Positions 1 through 5,996 are shown, numbered from the stretch's first letter. The stretch is DNA of 6,095 nucleotides from JBDTMC01 sp039934475 (GCA_039934475.1 JBDTMC010000475.1:1-6095); one strand, 5' to 3'. Notes: generated by a model not told the origin, from the letters alone. Numbers and translations are program-made.

Positions 1-365
1 GGCTTCAGCACAACGCCCTCTAAGAGGCAGAACACCAGGGTGTTGATGGCGACGCTGGCGGCCAGCACAAGCATCGCGACAAGTCCAAATCCGCGGTTGT
101 GGATGAGAGCGCGGAGGGCGTGGCGTACATCCATGGCGGCGCCATCCAGCCAGCGGAATCCCATCTCCTCGCGGGTTGATTCCACCGCTTCCGAAACCAG
201 CCCTGCACGCAAGCGCGCCCGGCGCCGAGCCTCCTCCCGTGACAGACCCTGAAGAAGACCGGCTTCCACTTCCATATCGAAGTGGACCTGCATCTCCTCG
301 GCCCGTTCCGAGGAGAGACCGTCGCGACGCAACAGATTCTTCAGCCGCCACAGCCAGCTACTCAT
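1..365 (-). CDS. ADOP-type ABC transporter permease, N-terminal part (cut by window edge)
   Basis: Inner-membrane permease of the MacB/FtsX-like ADOP group, of which 121 codons plus two bases are visible; the rest lies left of the window. Residues 1-90 look like the cytoplasmic N-terminal domain of these permeases: a basic start (MSSWLWRLKNLLRR), an E-E-x-x-x-H-F helix near 23-29, the pattern 'LSREEARRRAR' at 41-51, and 'DVRHALRAL' at 79-87 just before the membrane. A hydrophobic first transmembrane helix follows at about 92-117. The ATG at 365-363 overlaps the TGA of the upstream PadR gene (ATGA), so the two are probably co-transcribed and translationally coupled. ADOP permeases are commonly paired with a PadR regulator. 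They are presumed exporters or mechanotransmission proteins; the substrate is unknown. The helix segment is less canonical than usual (SVAINTLVF where GANTAIF is common). Family call is firm, function is not. Confidence 0.85.
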   Translation of the reverse strand, partial: MSSWLWRLKNLLRRDGLSSERAEEMQVHFDMEVEAGLLQGLSREEARRRARLRAGLVSEAVESTREEMGFRWLDGAAMDVRHALRALIHNRGFGLVAMLVLAASVAINTLVFCLLEGVVLK

Positions 366-703
366 TGGGCGTCCTCGAGAATCTTGGCCATGATCCCCGC
401 CATCCGCAGCCACCCATCGCGCTCCGCGGCGAGTTGCTTTCGCCCCTTCGCCGTCAATTCATAGAAGCGCGCCCGGCGATTGGACTCCGTATAGGCCCAC
501 TTGGCCGAGACCCAGCCTTGCGCCTCCAGCCGCGTCAATCCCGGGTACAGGGTGCCCATATTGAGTTGCAACGCGCCGCCGGAGACTTGCTCCAGCCGGG
601 CTGCGATGGCGTATCCATGCAGAGGGCCCAAGGCGGCGAGAGTCTGCAAAATCATGAGGTCAAGTGTCCCTTGCAGGACTCCAGCGCGTGCTTCATTAGG
701 CAT
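362..703 (-). CDS. PadR-family transcriptional regulator
   Basis: A 113-residue winged-helix repressor of the PadR family, of normal length for the short form used next to ADOP permeases. Family signatures in order: 'LQGTLDLMIL' at 10-19 (helix 1), 'GPLHGYAI' at 26-33, the recognition helix and turn 'GTLYPGLTRLEAQGWV' at 50-65, and the beta-wing plus following helix 'RARFYELTAKGRKQL' at 77-91. The C-terminal dimerisation helix is short. ATG 703 fits because only nine residues precede the conserved LQGTLD block, although no clear Shine-Dalgarno lies in front of it. The gene overlaps the following permease by ATGA, so it probably controls that transporter and itself. The inverted repeat 19 bp upstream is the likely operator. 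Effector unknown. Confidence 0.93.
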   Translation of the reverse strand: MPNEARAGVLQGTLDLMILQTLAALGPLHGYAIAARLEQVSGGALQLNMGTLYPGLTRLEAQGWVSAKWAYTESNRRARFYELTAKGRKQLAAERDGWLRMAGIMAKILEDAQ

Positions 704-711
704 CCAAATAC

Positions 712-740
712 AGGATGCGGCGATTCCATTAGATTGTCAA
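712..740 (-). promoter_or_regulatory. Putative padR promoter (TTGACA -35, weak -10)
   Basis: On the minus strand a perfect TTGACA lies at 740-735, followed after 17 bp by CATCCT at 717-712, which keeps only the key second-position A, third-position T and sixth-position T of a -10 box. Transcription would start about 705, almost at the ATG at 703, so the message would be nearly leaderless; this agrees with the missing Shine-Dalgarno. The -35 is strong, the -10 weak, so this is a candidate only. Confidence 0.45.
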
Positions 741-748
741 ATGGAATC
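722..748. promoter_or_regulatory. Inverted repeat, likely PadR operator
   Basis: Perfect inverted repeat with arms GATTCCATT (722-730) and AATGGAATC (740-748), separated by a 9-nt spacer. The TTGACA -35 box of the proposed padR promoter (735-740) sits in the spacer and touches one arm. A dimeric winged-helix protein bound here would block RNA polymerase. PadR proteins are known to bind dyads in their own promoters; assigning this dyad to this PadR is inference from position. A transcription terminator is unlikely, as no gene ends nearby and no T-run follows. Confidence 0.6.
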
Positions 749-827
749 CCTTCATCGACGTTAATCATGTGCCAGCGTTCCGGCTATAGGCATGCTGCAA
801 CTTCAGCACCAGGCAGTCTTCAATACC

Positions 828-836
828 TGCTATACT
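828..836 (+). promoter_or_regulatory. Extended -10 promoter for the COG2958-like gene
   Basis: TGC-TATACT at 828-836 is a TGn extended -10 with five of six bases matching TATAAT. No good -35 hexamer lies 16-18 bp upstream, which is typical of extended -10 promoters. Transcription would start about 843, giving a leader of roughly 36 nt before the TTG at 879. The rest of the 704-878 spacer holds the padR dyad and promoter and a run of seven Cs at 849-855, with no gene on either strand. Confidence 0.45.
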
Positions 837-878
837 ACCGATCCGATACCCCCCCGACTTGATGCAAGTAAGAAATAA

Positions 879-1196
879 TTGGAGCGCGAATTGGCCACCC
901 TCTGGGAACAATTGAATCGACTCTATCCGGAGATTTTATCCTCCGATCCTCACGCCGCGATCAACGGAACGAAGCTACTGGAGAAGGTACGCGGACGGCT
1001 CGACGGGCAGTATGCCGAGAACACGATTCGGCAGCACTTCTCGGTGATGTCTCAAGATGCCACCTCGGCAATCGCAAAAATCGCGGATGGGCATGGATAC
1101 TATTTGCGCAAGTCCGAGAGCCGAAGCGGCGAGCGTTCAACCAATTCGGGAAATCGCCAGGACCTGGAGAACCTGCTGGCCGGGATTCTCAGCTAG
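879..1196 (+). CDS. Winged-helix N-terminal part of a COG2958-like protein (split gene)
   Basis: A 105-residue ORF that looks like a DNA-binding winged-helix domain: helices at about 2-20, 'NGTKLLEKVRGRL' near 29-41, a recognition-type stretch 'ENTIRQHFSVMSQD' at about 46-59, and a wing ending 'GHGYYLR' near 71-77. Residues 78-100 are a polar linker. The frame begins directly after an in-frame TAA (876-878), so the start must be TTG 879 or the TTG at 891; neither has a strong Shine-Dalgarno. The ORF stops at TAG 1194-1196, but sequence matching the next domain resumes at once in the -1 frame (LEERFRSIYIRYAEQ from 1193). I therefore read this as the N-terminal half of one protein of about 339 residues shared with the next entry. 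Codons just before the stop are still GC-rich in third position (12 of 13 from 1155), so this frame looks coding up to its end. Confidence 0.7.
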   Translation: MERELATLWEQLNRLYPEILSSDPHAAINGTKLLEKVRGRLDGQYAENTIRQHFSVMSQDATSAIAKIADGHGYYLRKSESRSGERSTNSGNRQDLENLLAGILS

Positions 1197-1252
1197 AAGA
1201 GCGATTTCGGTCCATCTACATAAGGTACGCCGAACAGGCAAACGACTTTCCC

Positions 1253-1897
1253 ATGCACGTGGAACACACTCGCGCCAGCAATAGTGCGGCCGGAAAGAAC
1301 CACTGGAAATTCCCGGACGTCGTACTGCTGAATTGGGGTGTTTGGGAAGTCACAGATCAAGGCAATCGCCTTGACCCGAATCTCTTAGCTGTCAAAACAA
1401 GTCTTGGAGAACAGCCCTTCTCTTTGCAGAGTACCGAATTGAAAGTGCGTCTCACGATGCCAGACTTTCGCGAGAGCTTCTTTCAATGCGTCGGCAATTC
1501 CAAATGGGCCCACAGCGCGAGTTTGGTGTCGGCGAACAGCATTGATGACAAGACCCTGAGCGATGAGCTTCGTCGCCTTGGTACCTCATATGATGTGTCA
1601 GTCGTTTCGTACGGCTTAACAACGGAATTCCTAGAGTCCCTTCCGAATGCATCGGACATTCTTAAAATGGCCGACTCCGAATTCGAAGAAAAAATTGCGC
1701 CGAGGATTTCTGTAACCCGAATAAGCAGCGGCAAGCAGAGGGCAGAGTTGGACTGGGAGCACATCCGAGACCTGCGCAAGCTAAGCCCTGAATTCAGATC
1801 CCTTTTCGAGTGGATCGCTCATTGCTTGGCTCAAAAGCGGGCGTATCGCTTCCTTGACTTCCAGCACATACAGCACATCGAAAAGAATACTAGGTGA
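1253..1897 (+). CDS. COG2958-like C-terminal domain protein (second part of split gene)
   Basis: A 214-residue ORF whose core resembles, from memory, the C-terminal domain of the uncharacterised COG2958 group. Key features: 'EHTRASNSAAGKNHWKFPDVV' features near the start (basic-aromatic, then PDVV), 'STELKVRL' at about 60-67, 'DFRESFFQCVGNSKWAHSA' spanning about 71-89, 'LRRLGTSYDVSVV' near 106-118, and 'LDWEHIRDLRKLSPEF' near 166-181. The acidic and E-x-K pattern (PDVV, TELK) could suit a nuclease-like fold, but that is speculation. The ATG at 1253 has no Shine-Dalgarno, and recognisable sequence extends 20 codons upstream to 1193 with no start codon there. The ATG is therefore probably not the true start; the domain should be read on from the winged-helix ORF in front. 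Biological role unknown. It ends in TGA and is convergent with the gene at 1951. Confidence 0.7.
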   Translation: MHVEHTRASNSAAGKNHWKFPDVVLLNWGVWEVTDQGNRLDPNLLAVKTSLGEQPFSLQSTELKVRLTMPDFRESFFQCVGNSKWAHSASLVSANSIDDKTLSDELRRLGTSYDVSVVSYGLTTEFLESLPNASDILKMADSEFEEKIAPRISVTRISSGKQRAELDWEHIRDLRKLSPEFRSLFEWIAHCLAQKRAYRFLDFQHIQHIEKNTR

Positions 1898-1927
1898 ATT
1901 GCACCCACCATCGGCAAATCGCCTTCA

Positions 1928-1949
1928 TCGTGTGAATCACCGAACACGA
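1928..1949. terminator. Weak stem-loop between convergent genes
   Basis: TCGTGT (1928-1933) can pair with ACACGA (1944-1949) across a 10-nt loop in the 53-bp gap between two convergent genes. The position suits a bidirectional terminator. However, the stem is only 6 bp and no T-run follows on either strand, so it may be chance. Confidence 0.2.
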
Positions 1950-1950
1950 A

Positions 1951-3018
1951 CTAAACGCCGGCGATCTGAATCAAGGCCGATTCCTGCGGCGCTCGGGTGC
2001 GGACGTTCTCCAGGCGCAGTACGCCCCGCGGGCAGACTTCCGCGCACAGACCACACCCCACGCACGACGCCCGGGTGAAGCTCTCATTGGACTGCGCGTA
2101 AGACCGCACATCAATTCCCATCTCGCAATACTTTGAGCACAGTCCGCACGAGATGCACATGTTCTTCTTCACTGTGATCCGGTAGCGGCCCACTTTTTGC
2201 ACTAACCCCAACAGCGCGGCCATGGGACAGAAGAACCGGCACCACACCCGCGTGCCGCCTAATGGATACGCGCCGACGCCTACCACCCCCGACAGCATCG
2301 ACAAAACCAGGAAACCGTAAAACGTCTGGAACCGCGTCACCGTGTGTGTAAAGGCCGGGTAGCGATTGCCGGCGCCCCAACTGGCAAAGAGCAACGCCGT
2401 CAACAGCAGGCACGTGGCGAGCACGGTGTGGATCGCCACTTTCTCGAAACGCCACGAGGTCGTCGACTTGTCCGAAAGGTGCCGCCAGGGTTCACCAAAC
2501 GTATTCGCCAGCCCGCCGCAGCCACAGACCCAGGAACAATACCAGCGCTTGCCGAAGAACGCGCCCAGCACCGGCACGGCAATCAGTGAACCCACGATGC
2601 TGTAGAGAATGAACGGAAGAGGCAGCGAGAACAGATACGGTGTCAGATACTCAAACTTCAACGGCCACAGGTAACTGAAGTAATACTCCGGCTGGTGCAG
2701 AGCCTTCAGGATTTGCGGCACGGAAAACCCGAATACCACCTGCACGAACATCACCACGCAGGTCCGCACAACCTGATAGCGATTGTGCGCGTATTTGCGA
2801 ATCACGTTGATGCCGCCTGCGACGATGGCCAGCGTATAGAGCGCACCGTACAATGTCCACTTACTCTCCATGCCCAAAGCCCGAGCGACTGGCGTGAAGC
2901 TCTCTGTGAAATACAAAACCAGGTAGAAGGCGGTCAGCAGCGCGGCAATCATCCACGCACTCAGTCCGCGGTTCTTCACGTCATGCAGTAAATGCGCCAC
3001 TGCCCCCGCTTGAACCAT
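1951..3018 (-). CDS. NapH/NosR-like polytopic membrane iron-sulfur protein
   Basis: A 355-residue membrane protein that should pass electrons between the quinone pool or a flavoprotein and a partner through iron-sulfur clusters. About six hydrophobic segments are visible (roughly 20-38, 57-75, 83-105, 126-152, 194-214, 232-252). Two Cys motifs follow membrane helices: 'RWYCSWVCGCGG' at 158-169 (C161, C165, C167) and 'CRFFCPMAALLG' at 260-271 (C260, C264). Two C-terminal ferredoxin-type motifs follow: C288-x2-C291-x2-C294-x3-C298 and C319-x2-C322-x2-C325-x3-C329-P. The second is classical; in the first, Glu-Met follows the last Cys instead of Pro. Start ATG 3018 was chosen over an in-frame ATG at 3120 because GGAGGTGA (3033-3026) lies 7 nt before it, and the longer form would overlap the oxidoreductase gene by about 100 bp. 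It is the last gene of the operon and follows the flavoprotein after 2 bp. No nap or nos partner genes are nearby, so the symbol is left empty. Confidence 0.87.
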   Translation of the reverse strand: MVQAGAVAHLLHDVKNRGLSAWMIAALLTAFYLVLYFTESFTPVARALGMESKWTLYGALYTLAIVAGGINVIRKYAHNRYQVVRTCVVMFVQVVFGFSVPQILKALHQPEYYFSYLWPLKFEYLTPYLFSLPLPFILYSIVGSLIAVPVLGAFFGKRWYCSWVCGCGGLANTFGEPWRHLSDKSTTSWRFEKVAIHTVLATCLLLTALLFASWGAGNRYPAFTHTVTRFQTFYGFLVLSMLSGVVGVGAYPLGGTRVWCRFFCPMAALLGLVQKVGRYRITVKKNMCISCGLCSKYCEMGIDVRSYAQSNESFTRASCVGCGLCAEVCPRGVLRLENVRTRAPQESALIQIAGV

Positions 3019-3020
3019 GC

Positions 3021-4259
3021 TTACTTCACCTCCAGATTCACCCGTCCAAACTCCACATCGAACTGCGCCTCCGGAAGGCGCGCCAGCACGTAGTCCAGGC
3101 TGCGCCGCTCCGCAATCCAACGTTCAAAGCAGGTGTGATCCCAACGCGAGCCGAGGAGATTGCACCCGATGAAGACCCCTTCCGCTTCCAACAGGCGAAC
3201 CGTCACCTCGCGATGCGGCAGGCGACGGAAGAACTCGCGCGTTCCCGCGGGCAGATGGAGCAGATCGCCCACCGTAGTGTATTCGATGTCGAAGAACTTG
3301 GCGCTGTTGTAAAACGTCGGAGGTACGTAGTTGACGGTATCGCCAAGCATCGCGCGCGCGGCCAGTTCCCCTTGCCGCTTCGCCGAATACCAGATCTGCT
3401 CCACCAGGTTGCCGACCTGCGCGCAGTCGCCGGCGCTGTAGACATCAGGCAGGGATGTCCGGAAATCTGGTGAGACCACGATGCCGCGATCCAGTGCCGG
3501 CGGCGTTGTTACGTTCCGCAGAAAATCGATGGCTGGGCGCACACCGATGCAGACTCCGAGCATCTGCGCGTCCACTTGGTTGCCGCGATTGGTACGCACC
3601 CCGGTCACTCGCCCGCTGCCATCCACCTGGACTGCGGAAACTTCCTCTTCCAAGCGCACATCCACGCCGTGACGACGCATGTGAGCCTCCACCATCGCAC
3701 CCTCTTCGGCACCCAGCGCCACTGGCCAATACCACTTCTCTCTCACCAGAAACGTGACGGAAACACCGTGGTGGCGCAGGCACTCCACCAGTTCCATACC
3801 GATCAAACCGCCGCCCACCACCACCGCATGTTTCGTGGAAGGAGTCAGCCGCTCACATTCCGCCAAGTGCTGCAACGAAACGAAATGGACAATGCCCTCG
3901 CGCACGCCATCCAACCCCTGCCATATGGGCATTCGCGGCGCGGATCCGGTGGCGAGCAGCAACTTGTCATACCGCAATGACTGTCCGGAATCTAGCCGCA
4001 CAGTATGGGCGCCAGCGTCGATGTCGGTCACCCACGCCCGCATGCGGCGGATCTTCTGAACGTCGTAAACCCGCCGTTCGTGGGGTTCCAGATCGCGCAG
4101 GTTCATGCGATCCATATAGGCGTACATCAGCGCCGTGCGGGAATAGAAGTAGTCGCTCTCGCCGCTCACAACGGTAATCTCCGCTTTCGGCTCCCGCTGG
4201 CGGATTGCGAATGCGGCTGTGATGCCAGCCACGCCGTTACCGACGATAAGGTAGTGCAT
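3021..4259 (-). CDS. FAD-dependent NAD(P)H oxidoreductase (pyridine nucleotide-disulfide reductase family)
   Basis: A 412-residue cytoplasmic flavoprotein with the two-dinucleotide-fold layout of NADH:rubredoxin reductase or NirB-like enzymes. FAD fold: 'GNGVAG' at 7-12 and 'LLATGSAPRMP' at 101-111. NAD(P) fold: 'VVVGGGLIGMELVE' at 146-159. Second FAD motif: 'DVYSAGDCAQV' at 272-282. There is no CxxxxC redox disulfide in the FAD domain, so it is not a dihydrolipoyl or glutathione-reductase type enzyme; it more likely feeds electrons to an iron-sulfur or rubredoxin-like partner. The C-terminal 130 residues match the usual extra domain in length. The start overlaps nothing: the preceding gene's TAA ends 3 bp before the ATG, and no Shine-Dalgarno is visible, which suggests translational coupling. 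The next gene is a membrane iron-sulfur protein 2 bp downstream, its plausible electron partner. Electron direction and acceptor are not shown. Confidence 0.9.
   Translation of the reverse strand: MHYLIVGNGVAGITAAFAIRQREPKAEITVVSGESDYFYSRTALMYAYMDRMNLRDLEPHERRVYDVQKIRRMRAWVTDIDAGAHTVRLDSGQSLRYDKLLLATGSAPRMPIWQGLDGVREGIVHFVSLQHLAECERLTPSTKHAVVVGGGLIGMELVECLRHHGVSVTFLVREKWYWPVALGAEEGAMVEAHMRRHGVDVRLEEEVSAVQVDGSGRVTGVRTNRGNQVDAQMLGVCIGVRPAIDFLRNVTTPPALDRGIVVSPDFRTSLPDVYSAGDCAQVGNLVEQIWYSAKRQGELAARAMLGDTVNYVPPTFYNSAKFFDIEYTTVGDLLHLPAGTREFFRRLPHREVTVRLLEAEGVFIGCNLLGSRWDHTCFERWIAERRSLDYVLARLPEAQFDVEFGRVNLEVK
3026..3033 (-). promoter_or_regulatory. Strong Shine-Dalgarno deciding the start of the iron-sulfur membrane gene
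   Basis: GGAGGTGA on the minus strand lies inside the last codons of the oxidoreductase gene, 7 nt ahead of ATG 3018. It is the best ribosome-binding site in the operon and rules in favour of the 355-residue form over the 389-residue one. Confidence 0.8.
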
Positions 4260-4262
4260 GGG

Positions 4263-5231
4263 TTACGGTGTACGCGGAGGCCGCAGTGAAAGCCCCAAGC
4301 GCTTCAACGCCTCTTCCCCGCCTGGTTGATTCATCTGCCAGTATTTCATACGATCCGTCGCCAGCAGCCGGGCCGACTCCCCGGTGGAACTTTCCCATTG
4401 CACAAGGCGACGCGCCCCGCCGGGCTCGACGTAGAACACCCGTGTTGGCCCATCTTTGATTTCCGCCTTCCAAGTTTCCACCTGAAAATGTCCCGCGGGC
4501 ACAGTGACTTGGCGCAAGGCAATACTCCGTGAGAGACGAGCACTCGTCCAAGCCAGAGGCTTGTGAGAATGGCGAGTCTCCTGAAGGGAAGGCAGCAGCG
4601 GAACCGTCACCGACTGGCCCGCATCAAGCAGTGGATTCGCCATCCCGCGCGCCCAGAAGAAGAGTTGCTCTTCCGCAATGCCCCCTGCCGGAGCCGCCAG
4701 TTCCCGCTGGTCGTCTGCCTCGCCATCGAAGTAACTATGCGAAGTAAGCCGCAGCTTACCAGGATCGAACTTCAACTGCGCGTATACGTGACCGCACCAT
4801 TCCTGACTCCCAAACGAAACCTTCGTCAACGTCCCTGGAGTCTTCTCCAAGGCAAGAAAACTACTCGTCTCCTCGTTGTAATCGTAGATGCCCGTCTGGA
4901 AGTCCTCGATGAGGTTCAGCTTCATCACGGAGAATTCATCCGACCGGGGATGCTTCCCTGGATCGGCTTTGACGCGCGCCGAATCGGAGAACGTTTCCGA
5001 CACGAATACCGTTACGGCGAGACCCCGCCGCGGCTTTCCGTACCGCGGAAATGTCAGGTCATAGCCGGCCAGTTCCGCCTGTCCGTCGCCCCACGTCTTC
5101 CAGAAGGCGGCATCGAAACTGGGCATCCGTGCAGCCGCCCGGACAGGTTCGCCCGGTTGCCTTGAGAGCAAAAGCAAGCCGGCGCCCGCCAGGACCGCGA
5201 CTGAGCCGATTATGCCAATCCGAGTTCGCAT
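4263..5231 (-). CDS. Exported or membrane-anchored protein of unknown function
   Basis: A 322-residue protein with a positively charged start (MRTR), a hydrophobic segment at about 5-23, and a soluble remainder. It is therefore secreted or anchored in the inner membrane facing the periplasm. No lipobox Cys is present. Conserved-looking blocks: 'FWKTWGDGQAELAGYDLTFP' at 43-62, 'SETFSDSARVKADPGKHP' at 78-95, 'MKLNLIEDFQTGIYDYN' at 103-119, 'SQEWCGHVY' at 142-150 with the only cysteine (C146), and 'HSYFDGEADDQ' at 165-175. The end (VTVPAGHF at 242-249, then FYVEPGGARRLVQWES at 266-281) has the beta-rich look of DUF3108-type periplasmic proteins. From memory, homologues in acidobacteria are sometimes labelled 'septum formation inhibitor Maf'; nothing here resembles the Maf nucleotide pyrophosphatase and that label should not be copied. 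It follows the selenoprotein by 15 bp and precedes the flavoprotein by 3 bp. Confidence 0.8.
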   Translation of the reverse strand: MRTRIGIIGSVAVLAGAGLLLLSRQPGEPVRAAARMPSFDAAFWKTWGDGQAELAGYDLTFPRYGKPRRGLAVTVFVSETFSDSARVKADPGKHPRSDEFSVMKLNLIEDFQTGIYDYNEETSSFLALEKTPGTLTKVSFGSQEWCGHVYAQLKFDPGKLRLTSHSYFDGEADDQRELAAPAGGIAEEQLFFWARGMANPLLDAGQSVTVPLLPSLQETRHSHKPLAWTSARLSRSIALRQVTVPAGHFQVETWKAEIKDGPTRVFYVEPGGARRLVQWESSTGESARLLATDRMKYWQMNQPGGEEALKRLGLSLRPPRTP

Positions 5232-5246
5232 GACTTTCCAAATCCT

Positions 5247-5996
5247 CTAGCGAGAATGGTGCGGCGCCGCTTTACCCAACAGCGCCAGAGCTTGCCGCAA
5301 TATCGCCTTCTGCACTTCTGGAGCATTCGCCTCCCCCAGCGGATACCCTAGCGGGCGGTCCACGAACAGGCTACGCGGTGGATCCACCTTCCGTGTCACT
5401 TCCTCGAGCAGAGTGATGGAAACAGTTGGGATCCCCGCTCTCTCGATCACGCTCTGAATCAGTCCGACGGACTGATGGCACATCGGTCAAGCCGGCGTGA
5501 GCAACACGGCATCCACGCCCGCTTTGAGTAGCGCAGCAGCCACTTTCGGAGCAGTCTCCTTGATCAATCGCGACGGCGCGGTGATTGATCCCATGAAGCT
5601 GAAATGCCGGTCCGCAGGCGGCCCGATCTCACCGGCCAGATGCAGTTCCCGCAGTCGATCCAACGGCAACGCCAGATTCGCATCTGCGCGCAAACCCGTC
5701 GCGTCAAACGCATCGCTCTTGTGCGACATCCGCAAAGTCGCAAGATCCGTATCCACCGGAATCTCGCGATAACTGCAATCCCCGCCGCGGACGGTGCGGT
5801 CGAACGGGGCTTGGTCTGCCAAATGAAAGGCCGCCGTCGTGACCACCGCTAGGCGGAGCTCTGCCATGGGCCGCGTGAGCATCGCCCCGGGACGCCACTC
5901 CAGCCGACGGTATGGGTACGCCATCATGAACAGGCGATAGTCGAGTTTAAGATCAGCCAAGCGGGCCATATCCCTACCCGCCTGACTTTGAAACAT
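5247..5996 (-). CDS. GrdB-like selenoprotein (glycine/sarcosine/betaine/D-proline reductase selenoprotein B family), in-frame TGA = Sec
   Basis: One 249-residue protein that appears as two ORFs (5996-5487 and 5483-5247) only because the TGA at 5489-5487 is read as stop. Both halves are in the same frame with one codon (CCG) between the TGA and the next ATG. Joined, they read TPA-U-P-M-C-H-Q-S around residue 170, a UxxC redox motif (U170, C173). Family-like blocks flank it on both sides: 'AAFHLADQAPFD' at 55-66, 'GGDCSYREIP' at 71-80, 'NLALPLDRLREL' at 107-118, 'GEIGPPADRHFSFMGSI' at 122-138, then 'SVGLIQSVIERAGIPTVSIT' and 'PRSLFVDRPLGYPLG' after the Sec. In this family U or C occupies this place. 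A SECIS-like hairpin follows the TGA. Start: ATG 5996 is the first after an in-frame TAG (6002-6000); ATG 5969 (MARLADLK) is an alternative and better resembles homologue N-termini as I recall them. First gene of the operon. True GrdB works in a complex with GrdA; neither substrate nor partner is shown here. Confidence 0.92.
5458..5489 (-). promoter_or_regulatory. Sec UGA codon and bacterial SECIS-like hairpin
   Basis: After the TGA (5489-5487) come 10 nt, then a perfect hairpin: arms ATCAGTCC (5476-5469) and GGACTGAT (5465-5458) with a GUC loop (5468-5466). The loop G is 19 nt after the UGA, within the roughly 16-37 nt range known for bacterial SECIS elements, which carry a G at the start of a small apical loop and lie inside the coding sequence. 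SelB bound here would deliver Sec-tRNA. A bulged U in the upper stem, as in fdhF, is not seen. Confidence 0.8.

Noticed and set aside
849..855. Run of seven Cs as a phase-variable tract
   Set aside because: It lies in the leader, outside any coding frame and away from the promoter boxes; a tract of seven is not notable in GC-rich DNA.
176..862. Long plus-strand ORF (228 codons) opposite the padR and permease genes
   Set aside because: It is antisense to two recognisable proteins, has low-complexity Pro/Arg-rich translation and no family motifs.
1076..1080. A-run as the frameshift site of the split gene
   Set aside because: The conserved-looking GHGYYLR stretch continues in the first frame after it, and AAAAATC is not a slippery heptamer in the right phase.
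2344..2605. Plus-strand ORFs inside the NapH-like gene
   Set aside because: They are shadows of a clearly coding minus-strand frame with Cys motifs and membrane helices.
3019..3120. 34-residue N-terminal extension of the NapH-like protein from ATG 3120
   Set aside because: It overlaps the oxidoreductase coding region, has Gly/Ala-rich shadow-frame composition, and a strong GGAGGTGA supports ATG 3018.
5247..5483. Independent 78-residue gene starting at ATG 5483
   Set aside because: The family sequence runs straight through the TGA in one frame, and no Shine-Dalgarno precedes this ATG; it is the end of the selenoprotein.
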